Part shown: positions 18,601-23,365 of the stretch, piece after piece
Layout: the number at the start of each line of letters is the position of its first letter
Position numbering within the stretch: the first letter of the stretch is position 1
From: Bacteroidales bacterium UBA5515
Lineage (GTDB): Bacteria; Bacteroidota; Bacteroidia; Bacteroidales; P3
Direction: 5' to 3'
Length of the DNA stretch: 23,365 nucleotides
Assembly: GCA_002423895.1 (NCBI GenBank)
Contig: DIOL01000013.1
Location: 69,826-93,190, forward strand
Translations under genes and position numbers: made by a program
Notes under the pieces: generated by a model
What the model saw: the letters and a program-made list of their open reading frames with translations, nothing else
Databases searched by the model: none
Told to the model about the DNA's origin: nothing

Positions 18601-18964
18601 AGAACTTGATGATTTGAAACAATCAGTTCAAGCAGCTTCTTATGAACAAAAGGATCCATTGTTAATTTACAAGTTAGAATCTTTTGGCTTGTTTGAAAAA
18701 ATGATTAATGAAATCAATAAGGATATAACTTCTTTCCTTTGTCGTGCAAATCTTCCTATTGGAGAAAGTGAAGTAAAGCAAACTCAGTTACCTCAAAGCG
18801 ATAATAGAAAACTTAGAACAACAAGAGAAGAACTTAAAGCAGACAATCCTTCAGAACCTCAAAAAGTTCAACCAGTTCATGTTGAAAAGAAAGTTGGAAG
18901 AAATGAAGAATGTCCTTGTGGAAGTGGTAAGAAATATAAAAACTGCCACGGCAAAAACGAATAA
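15680..18964 (+). CDS. secA: Preprotein translocase ATPase SecA
   Basis: SecA is the ATPase motor that pushes unfolded preproteins through the SecYEG channel. At 1094 residues it is longer than the enterobacterial protein (about 900), as is usual in Bacteroidota. The Walker A box is ATGEGKT at about 192-198 and the DEAD-like Walker B is VDEVDS at 298-303, followed by DDARTPLIISGP. An insertion with QILAEAKNLL and GGILLLRAHHGLPKN lies at about 350-400 between nucleotide-binding and preprotein-crosslinking parts. Motif VI (RQLRGRSGRQGDPGSSQFF) is near 725. The C-terminal SEC-C zinc finger (CPCGSGKKYKNCH) sits about 15 residues from the end and normally binds zinc and SecB or ribosomes. The start MSNFLSQLFG is the typical conserved N-terminus; no Shine-Dalgarno precedes it. 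The gene appears monocistronic, with its own promoter and a strong terminator (18985-19030). Confidence 0.98.
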   Translation: MSNFLSQLFGNKSQRDLKELKPILQECLVYSDKVINLTNDELRDKTKEFKQRINNEIADEEARVNTIRQRIDTELDMPVAEKQSLYSELEELEKKAYDKTQKVLNDILPEAFAVVKETARRFAENEKVEVTANDYDKELAAYKDNVNIVGDKAFFDNSWLAGGNRVTWDMVHYDVQLIGGAVLHQGKISEMATGEGKTLVATLPIYLNALPGKGVHVVTVNDYLAKRDSEWNSMIFEFHGLRVDCIDKHEPNSEERRQAYNADITYGTNNEFGFDYLRDNMCNNTNEIVQRKHNYAIVDEVDSVLIDDARTPLIISGPTPKGDDQEFERFRPVIEKLYNVQRVFVTQILAEAKNLLKEGRTSEEERQGGILLLRAHHGLPKNKALIKFLSEPGMKSLLLKTENQFMQDQSKEMYKIDDPLYFIIDEKVNSIELTDKGMEYLAQLGEDPKMYMLTDVGSEIAELEKEELTPKEKAERKEKILQSYATQSDRVHTINQLLKAYTLFEKDVEYVVVNNQVKIVDEQTGRIMEGRRYSDGLHQAIEAKENVKVEAATQTYATITLQNYFRMYKKLAGMTGTAETEAGELWNIYKLDVVVIPTNRPISRLDENDLIYKTKREKFNAVITEIEKLVGEGRPVLVGTTSVETSELLSKMLTMRKIKHNVLNAKLHKKEADIVAEAGRAGTVTIATNMAGRGTDIKLGEGVKDAGGLAIIGTERHESRRVDRQLRGRSGRQGDPGSSQFFVSLEDNLMRLFGSDRMSKVMDRLGLKEGEVIQHSMMTKSIERAQRKVEENNFGTRKRLLEYDDVMNNQREVIYSKRRNALYGDKLSIDISNMMYDTLEYMINEYHNAGDFEGFQLEFIKLTSMECPIQESRAFFSSKKSDLTEELFDLVYSTYKERMERIAQLAFPYVKNIYESKNYTYENIAFPVTDGVKMMNAIAPIEKSYITNGKEIGLSIEKSITLHIIDNAWKEHLRELDDLKQSVQAASYEQKDPLLIYKLESFGLFEKMINEINKDITSFLCRANLPIGESEVKQTQLPQSDNRKLRTTREELKADNPSEPQKVQPVHVEKKVGRNEECPCGSGKKYKNCHGKNE

Positions 18965-18984
18965 TCAAAACAGATATTCAACAC

Positions 18985-19030
18985 AAAGAGGAGTTATATT
19001 GTAAATATAGCTCCTCTTTTTTCTTTTTTC
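18985..19030 (+). terminator. Intrinsic terminator after secA
   Basis: The 15-base arms 18985-18999 (AAAGAGGAGTTATAT) and 19005-19019 (ATATAGCTCCTCTTT) pair with one G-U wobble around a TGTAA loop. A T-rich run follows to about 19030. It lies 20 bases after the secA stop. Confidence 0.9.
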
Positions 19031-19095
19031 TTGCTTTTTTTAGTGAGAAATAATATTGTAAATTACATATTTGATTTAAAATTTAGGTGTAAAAT

Positions 19096-19126
19096 GTTGT
19101 AAGAATGGAAAAATGTTGTATTTTTG
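19096..19126 (+). promoter_or_regulatory. Promoter of the rpsF-rpsR-rplI operon
   Basis: GTTG (19096-19099) and TATTTTTG (19119-19126) are separated by 19 bases, matching the Bacteroidota -33/-7 pattern. The word AAAATGTTGTA is repeated (about 19091-19101 and 19110-19120) so that one copy covers each element. The start would fall near 19133, leaving a leader of about 45 bases before rpsF. Confidence 0.7.
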
Positions 19127-19179
19127 CAAACTCTTTTCAATGGAAAAGAAAATAATTTATTAATTCAAATCATATATTA

Positions 19180-19584
19180 ATGGTAAGACAGTACGAAACC
19201 GTTTTCATTATGACTCCCGTTTTATCTGAACAACAGATAAAGGAGACGGTACAAAAGTATCAGTCATTATTGACTGAAAGTGGAGCTGAAATTGTTTATG
19301 AAAACAATTGGGGAATGCGTAAATTGGCATATCCTATCCAAAAGAAATCAACAGGATTCTATTATTTAATAGAGTTTAAAGCAGAAGGAGAACTTATTGC
19401 TAAGCTTGAAACAGCTTACAAAAGAGATGAAAAACTTCTTCGTTTCCTAACAGTTTCTTTAGACAAACATGCAATTGCATATAACGAAAAGAAACGCTCA
19501 GGTGGAATGAGAAAACAACAAGAAGCAGCTATGGCAAAACAAGATACTGTTAAGCCTAAATCACAAGAAGAAGCTGAAAATTAA
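19180..19584 (+). CDS. rpsF: 30S ribosomal protein bS6
   Basis: This 134-residue ribosomal protein opens with the conserved MVRQYETVFIMTP and carries NNWGMRKLAYPIQKKSTGFYYLIEF, the core of the bS6 ferredoxin-like fold. It binds the central domain of 16S rRNA together with bS18 on the platform. The conserved domain ends near residue 105 (FLTVSLDKHAIAY). A tail of about 25 residues, lysine- and glutamine-rich, follows and ends in EEAEN. It is the first gene of the operon with rpsR (20 bases downstream) and rplI, the usual bacterial order. Its leader has no Shine-Dalgarno sequence. In Bacteroidia ribosomes bS6, bS18 and bS21 together hold the 3' tail of 16S rRNA, so this protein is part of the reason why the phylum translates without Shine-Dalgarno pairing (recalled from published structures). 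Confidence 0.97.
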   Translation: MVRQYETVFIMTPVLSEQQIKETVQKYQSLLTESGAEIVYENNWGMRKLAYPIQKKSTGFYYLIEFKAEGELIAKLETAYKRDEKLLRFLTVSLDKHAIAYNEKKRSGGMRKQQEAAMAKQDTVKPKSQEEAEN

Positions 19585-19604
19585 TATTAAATAATTGAAG
19601 AGAA

Positions 19605-19871
19605 ATGGCAAACGAAACAGAAATAAAATATTTAACCCCAATTACGGTTGAAACTCAAAGAAAAAAATACTGCCGCTTCAAGAAAAGTGGTATTAAGTAT
19701 ATTGATTATAAAGATGCAGATTTCCTTTTAAAGTTTGTTAACGAACAAGGTAAACTTCTTCCAAGAAGATTAACTGGTACTTCAAACAAATATCAAAAGA
19801 AAGTTGCACAAGCAGTTAAAAGAGCACGTCATTTGGCCCTTATGCCTTATGTAGCAGATTTATTAAAATAA
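19605..19871 (+). CDS. rpsR: 30S ribosomal protein bS18
   Basis: This 88-residue ribosomal protein shows the bS18 signature: KKYCRFKKSGIKYIDYKD, then LPRRLTGTSNKYQKKVAQAV and KRARHLALMPYV. The basic central helix-turn segment contacts 16S rRNA and partners bS6 on the platform of the small subunit. Only one of the cysteines found in zinc-binding homologues is present (in YCRF), so it is probably a zinc-independent form. It lies between rpsF and rplI with short gaps (20 and 18 bases). A weak purine-rich stretch (GAAGAGAA) precedes its ATG, but there is no real Shine-Dalgarno. Confidence 0.97.
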   Translation: MANETEIKYLTPITVETQRKKYCRFKKSGIKYIDYKDADFLLKFVNEQGKLLPRRLTGTSNKYQKKVAQAVKRARHLALMPYVADLLK

Positions 19872-19873
19872 TT

Positions 19874-19881
19874 AAGGAGGG
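19874..19881 (+). promoter_or_regulatory. Consensus Shine-Dalgarno of rplI (unusual in this genome)
   Basis: AAGGAGGG ends 8 bases before the rplI ATG (19890). It complements the canonical anti-Shine-Dalgarno tail of 16S rRNA over at least seven bases. No other start in the window has a comparable element at the right spacing; an AAGGAG at about 21226 lies too far from the next ATG. In Bacteroidia such sites are generally avoided and, where present, can be regulatory. Confidence 0.8.
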
Positions 19882-19889
19882 AATCATAG

Positions 19890-20342
19890 ATGGAAATTAT
19901 ATTAAAACAAGATATGACTAACCTTGGTTACAAGGATGAAATAGTTAAGGTTAAGGATGGTTATGCAAATAACTATCTAATTCCTCAAGGATATGCAATG
20001 GTGGCAACTGCTTCAAACAAGAAAATTATTGCAGAAAACCTTAAGCAAAGAGCTTTTAAAGAAGAAAAATTGCGTAAGGATGCAGAAACTTTAGTTGCAG
20101 CATATGCTAAAATTACAGGATTGAAGATAGGAGCTAAGGCATCAGAAAATGGTAAGATATTTGGTTCAGTTAATTCAATTCAACTTGCTGATTCAATCAA
20201 ACAACAATTTGATATTGAAATTGACAGAAAAAGAATCTCTATCAAGGGTGATTCAATAAAAACTCTTGGAACTTATAAAGCAACTATTTCAGCTTATAAG
20301 GATCTTAAAGCAGAAATTGAATTTGAAGTTGTAGCTGAATAA
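19890..20342 (+). CDS. rplI: 50S ribosomal protein bL9
   Basis: This 150-residue ribosomal protein has the bL9 N-terminal domain with MEIILKQDMTNLGYKDEIVKVKDGYANNYLIPQGYA, the classic motif that binds domain V of 23S rRNA at the base of the L1 stalk. The long connecting helix (about 40-75, rich in Lys, Glu and Ala) and a C-terminal domain with GKIFGSVNSIQLADSI complete the usual dumbbell shape. Length is normal. It is the third gene of the rpsF operon and is followed by a strong terminator at 20370-20405. Its ATG has a consensus Shine-Dalgarno 8 bases upstream, unlike its neighbours. Confidence 0.98.
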   Translation: MEIILKQDMTNLGYKDEIVKVKDGYANNYLIPQGYAMVATASNKKIIAENLKQRAFKEEKLRKDAETLVAAYAKITGLKIGAKASENGKIFGSVNSIQLADSIKQQFDIEIDRKRISIKGDSIKTLGTYKATISAYKDLKAEIEFEVVAE

Positions 20343-20369
20343 TCGCTATAATAATTCAAAAATTATAAT

Positions 20370-20405
20370 AAGACCTTTGGGAAATATCTCAAAGGTCTTT
20401 TTTTA
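20370..20405 (+). terminator. Intrinsic terminator after rplI
   Basis: The 13-base arms 20370-20382 (AAGACCTTTGGGA) and 20387-20399 (TCTCAAAGGTCTT) pair with one G-U wobble around an AATA loop, and a run of T extends to about 20405. It closes the ribosomal protein operon. Confidence 0.9.
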
Positions 20406-20438
20406 TTTCTCAATCTATATATATTCTACAAAAAGACT

Positions 20439-20446
20439 TACTTTTG
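20439..20446 (+). promoter_or_regulatory. -7 promoter element of the RNA methyltransferase gene
   Basis: TACTTTTG (20439-20446) matches TAnnTTTG. The -33 position holds only AT-rich sequence without a clear TTTG. Transcription from here would start about 15 bases before the ATG at 20468, giving a very short leader. Confidence 0.45.
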
Positions 20447-20467
20447 CAATTATAAAACAAATAAGTA

Positions 20468-21226
20468 ATGTTGTCCAAAGCACAAATAAAGAGAATATCT
20501 TCCTATAAAGAATCAAAGTATAGAAATCAGGATAAGGTTTTTGTTGTTGAAGGAGTAAAGGTTGTTAATGAACTTTTAAATTCATCATATGAAATAGAAA
20601 CAATTTGCGCCTTAAAACAATGGTTGGATGATAATTCTAAAAGAATAAATAATAAAGCCAATAATATAATTGAGGTAAACGAGGATGAATTAAAGAAGAT
20701 AAGTTCTTTTTCTACTCCCAATCAGGTTTTGGCTGTTGTAAAAACTCCTTTACCCAGGGAAGTTGTTTCAAAAGACAAGTTGGTTATTGCCTTAGACCAA
20801 ATTAATGACCCAGGGAATTTAGGAACAATAATAAGAATTGCTCACTGGTTCGGAATAGAAGATATTATTTGTTCTGAGAATACAGTTGACCAGTATAATC
20901 CCAAAACAATTCAATCAACAATGGGTTCTTTATTCAGGGTAAATGTTTCATATCATAATCTTAAATCATATCTTCAAAACCTTCCAGAAGATTATCCAAT
21001 TTATGGAACTATTGTTGAAAATGGAGAGAATATATACGAAAAGCAAGTTCAGAAGCAAGGGATAATTATTATTGGCAGCGAGTCTCACGGCATAAGTGAT
21101 GAGATAATTCCTTTAATTAATAACCCAATAACAATACCTAATTTCTCCATAAATCAGAGAGCAGAATCTCTAAATGCAAGTATTGCAACAGGAATTATTG
21201 TTTCAGAATTTAAGAGAAGAGGATAA
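20468..21226 (+). CDS. SpoU/TrmH-family RNA 2'-O-ribose methyltransferase
   Basis: This 252-residue protein has the two-part layout of the 23S rRNA ribose methyltransferases. The N-terminal substrate-binding domain (about 1-95) includes KVFVVEGVKVVNELL. The SPOUT catalytic domain has its three motifs: motif 1 DPGNLGTIIRIAHWFG (about 117), with the Asn and Arg used in catalysis; motif 2 IIIIGSESHGIS (about 198); and motif 3 IPNFSINQRAESLNASIATGII near the end. The trefoil knot formed by motifs 2 and 3 binds S-adenosylmethionine. The target nucleotide cannot be told from sequence; an RlmB-like 23S rRNA target is the commonest guess. It follows the ribosomal protein operon but has its own likely promoter. 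The next gene starts 26 bases downstream, so the two may be co-transcribed. Confidence 0.93.
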   Translation: MLSKAQIKRISSYKESKYRNQDKVFVVEGVKVVNELLNSSYEIETICALKQWLDDNSKRINNKANNIIEVNEDELKKISSFSTPNQVLAVVKTPLPREVVSKDKLVIALDQINDPGNLGTIIRIAHWFGIEDIICSENTVDQYNPKTIQSTMGSLFRVNVSYHNLKSYLQNLPEDYPIYGTIVENGENIYEKQVQKQGIIIIGSESHGISDEIIPLINNPITIPNFSINQRAESLNASIATGIIVSEFKRRG

Positions 21227-21252
21227 GGAGTAAATTACATAAATAAAGAAAT

Positions 21253-23106
21253 ATGAAACTCAGTGCAATTGAACCAAAGCAGGAAAAAAGAATAGTAAAT
21301 TTTCTTTTATTCATTATCTATATTATTGCTCTTTACCCATTAACCAAGATTGGATTTACTGTTGGAGATGATATTGATTTATATGTTCTTTGCACCTCAG
21401 GACGATGGCCAGAAGTTGTTGGTGATTTGCCCTATCTGCATGGCAGGTTCTATTTCTTCCTTACTCGCTGGATTTATGCTTTGCCTTATCTGATAGATTC
21501 TCCTCTTTATTTCTCCACTCTCTATATACTTCCAATTGCTTTATGCTTTGTAGCTTTTGCTCAATTAATTAATAAACTATTCAATAATTCCAATATCACC
21601 CTTTTGTCTTCTCTTTTGCTTATTTCAACCTTCCAAATAATGGGTTTCCACAGTTCCACAACTTCCTATCCTTTTTATTTTACATCTGCTCTTGCAATGA
21701 TTTTGTTTTCATTTTCCCTAATGATCTCTTACTACAATTCAAACAAAAAATTCTACCTGTTCCTTTCTTCTTACCTAATGTTTATTGCAAGTAATTACTA
21801 TGAAACCTTCCTGATATATTATCTTGTTTTCCCTGTTCTTGCCTTTTGGAAAAGAGGTAATGATAACAAACCTTTAAAACAAACCCTTCTTTCAGTCTTT
21901 AAAGATTTAATACCATATATAATTTTTGGAGCAATGTATTTAATAGCATATTTTGGCTTTAAACATTACAATCCTCCTCAATACGCAGGCTTGCAAATAG
22001 CAGAAAACTTATCTCCAACAGGAATTTTAGACACAATCTATAACCTGACTCTCTATGCTCTTCCTCTTCAAGTGTATTTTGACTACAAGCACCTGATAAC
22101 AACTCCATTGTTTTCCCTGACAAATATGCTTTTCTTTGTTTCATCTCTTCTAATTGCAATCTTAACTTATATTTCCCTGATAAGAAATACAAAAATTAAA
22201 TCCAAAACCCTTATTATACTTTTTCTTACAGGAATACTTTTTGCCTTCCTGCCTCAAAGTTTTATTGCCATCACAAAGAAATACTATCTTCAAGGACTTA
22301 CAAACTATGTTCCAACCTTTTTCTCTTTCTTTGCCTACACTATTAGTCTGATTTCAATAATATTGCTAATAAAAAACCTTTTAGAGAAATATCCACTGAT
22401 AAAGAAAACCTATATCCTGATAATTTCTTTGCTTGTTTTCTTTACTGCTTTTCAAAGTCAAAGACTGAATAATGCAGTAGGAAACGATATAAAACTCTCA
22501 ACCGAACGCCTAATCTTGGTTAAAAGACTTATTAAAGAAAAACCAATACAAGATCTTGATAAACAAATAATATATCTTGGTCAGGCACACAACACAACTT
22601 CAAACTTAGCCAGATGGGTAACACTTCAGAGCTTTAACTGGAAAGATTATGTTTATAAAATAAGTGAGAAGAATGTAGATATTTACGATAACTACCAGGA
22701 CCTTTATGTTGATTACAGAGAAGACAGCACAAAGGTATGGGTTGTTTACTTTGTACAAAATCAATATCTCAATAAATCAAAGCTTCTTCTTACCCAGGTG
22801 AGGGGAGACTTTTTAACTTCAAAACAAAAAGACCTAAAGCCAACCAATCTTATAGAAATACCATTGAAAGGAGAGATAAAACAAATCCCAGCAAAAGAAA
22901 TACAATATCCAATCCAAACTTGGGAAGAGAAAGAAAAGCTTTCATCAGCAGAAGAAATGGATAAGTTGAATCAAATAATTAAAAACATAAAGAACGATTC
23001 AAACTGGTACAGTCAAATTCAAAAGAAATCCAAAGAAAAGAACATTAGTCTGAAAAGACAGCTAAGAGAAGATGCTCAATGGGTTTTATCACAAGAAAAC
23101 CAATAA
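21253..23106 (+). CDS. Polytopic membrane protein, GT-C glycosyltransferase-like
   Basis: This 617-residue protein has about 10-11 predicted transmembrane helices over residues 15-415, followed by a hydrophilic, charged C-terminal region of about 200 residues. Directly after the first helix is the motif FTVGDDIDLY (Asp39, Asp40, Asp42). An acidic pair in the first extracytoplasmic loop is the hallmark of GT-C fold glycosyltransferases, where it acts as catalytic base or metal ligand. I therefore infer an enzyme that transfers a sugar from a polyprenyl-phosphate donor on the periplasmic face, but the family and substrate are unknown. The C-terminal region contains no motif I recognise and ends in a highly charged segment (KKSKEKNISLKRQLRED). 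It starts 26 bases after the RNA methyltransferase gene, with no Shine-Dalgarno. A hairpin follows 28 bases after the stop. Confidence 0.75.
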   Translation: MKLSAIEPKQEKRIVNFLLFIIYIIALYPLTKIGFTVGDDIDLYVLCTSGRWPEVVGDLPYLHGRFYFFLTRWIYALPYLIDSPLYFSTLYILPIALCFVAFAQLINKLFNNSNITLLSSLLLISTFQIMGFHSSTTSYPFYFTSALAMILFSFSLMISYYNSNKKFYLFLSSYLMFIASNYYETFLIYYLVFPVLAFWKRGNDNKPLKQTLLSVFKDLIPYIIFGAMYLIAYFGFKHYNPPQYAGLQIAENLSPTGILDTIYNLTLYALPLQVYFDYKHLITTPLFSLTNMLFFVSSLLIAILTYISLIRNTKIKSKTLIILFLTGILFAFLPQSFIAITKKYYLQGLTNYVPTFFSFFAYTISLISIILLIKNLLEKYPLIKKTYILIISLLVFFTAFQSQRLNNAVGNDIKLSTERLILVKRLIKEKPIQDLDKQIIYLGQAHNTTSNLARWVTLQSFNWKDYVYKISEKNVDIYDNYQDLYVDYREDSTKVWVVYFVQNQYLNKSKLLLTQVRGDFLTSKQKDLKPTNLIEIPLKGEIKQIPAKEIQYPIQTWEEKEKLSSAEEMDKLNQIIKNIKNDSNWYSQIQKKSKEKNISLKRQLREDAQWVLSQENQ

Positions 23107-23134
23107 TCCCTAAAGAATAATATTAATTTATCCG

Positions 23135-23199
23135 AAAAGTTTTCAGCATAATGAAAACTTTTACCCAAATTGACAAAAGTTTTCATTATGTTGAAAACT
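23135..23199. repeat. Nested palindromes: two hairpins forming a 25-nt inverted repeat
   Basis: The first hairpin has perfect 11-bp arms, AAAAGTTTTCA (23135-23145) and TGAAAACTTTT (23152-23162), around GCATAA. The second has 8-bp arms AGTTTTCA (23178-23185) and TGAAAACT (23192-23199) around TTATGT. The whole of 23138-23162 is also the inverted repeat of 23175-23199, with one mismatch in 25 and a 12-base spacer. The first hairpin could end the upstream membrane-protein transcript. The second has no role I can assign. Confidence 0.75.
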
Positions 23200-23365
23200 C
23201 TATGACAATTTGCGTGTTACCTATTTTGTCAGTTATACACAGGAATTAAGCATATAAATATAAAAAAGTCTCTTTTAGAACTGAGTTTATAAGGATTTAA
23301 TCTGAAAAGATAAGTTATTAATCTTACTAAACTTGACTTTGATCTGACTTGTCCTGAAAAAAGTT

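Noticed and set aside
23233..23241. DnaA-box-like TTATACACA in the right-hand gap
   Set aside because: It is a single near-consensus copy with no cluster, no dnaA/dnaN neighbours and no DNA-unwinding element that stands out, so it does not support an origin.

Overview
This window looks like chromosomal DNA from a low-GC member of the Bacteroidota, probably class Bacteroidia. Four things point there. The first gene ends in a type IX secretion (Por) sorting domain. Promoters match the Bacteroidota pattern (a TTTG/GTTG element near -33 and TAnnTTTG near -7) upstream of the recombinase, secA, rpsF and, in part, the rRNA methyltransferase. Shine-Dalgarno sequences are almost absent, with one clear exception at rplI. 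SecA also has the extra length and the SEC-C zinc tail seen in this lineage.

Layout. 2-397 is the 3' end of a T9SS-exported protein. 463-9852 encodes a 3129-residue lipoprotein built like a fused Tc-toxin B/C or SpvB-Rhs protein: SpvB start, six D-x-N-x-D-G loops, YD repeats, the Rhs core with its P-x4-DPxG end motif, and an unrelated tip of about 200 residues. Its stop overlaps the start of a 165-residue lipoprotein (9849-10346), a candidate immunity protein. 10347-10922 has no convincing gene. It holds a bidirectional terminator-like hairpin, three 20-nt direct repeats and a GC-rich, highly repetitive palindromic block. 10923-12248 (minus strand) is a complete tyrosine recombinase with tandem 11-nt repeats at its promoter. 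12446-14954 is a chain-length determinant (Wzz-like) overlapping an O-antigen polymerase/ligase gene. 14955-15679 is a 725-nt non-coding gap with a dense palindrome cluster. From 15680 the content is housekeeping: secA, then rpsF-rpsR-rplI, then a SpoU-family RNA methyltransferase followed closely by a polytopic GT-C-like membrane protein. The window ends in a gap with a nested inverted repeat.

How the parts fit. The left half (1-12.4 kb) is accessory in character: a giant polymorphic surface protein, a probable immunity partner and a site-specific recombinase facing them. Base composition changes sharply just before the Rhs tip, as expected if the tip and immunity gene were exchanged as a cassette. 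The right half is core chromosome with cell-envelope polysaccharide genes. Three intergenic gaps carry unrelated sequences with a similar build, namely clusters of short palindromes. Those clusters and the Rhs/immunity pair are the most interesting content. No RNA gene, CRISPR array or complete insertion sequence was recognised.
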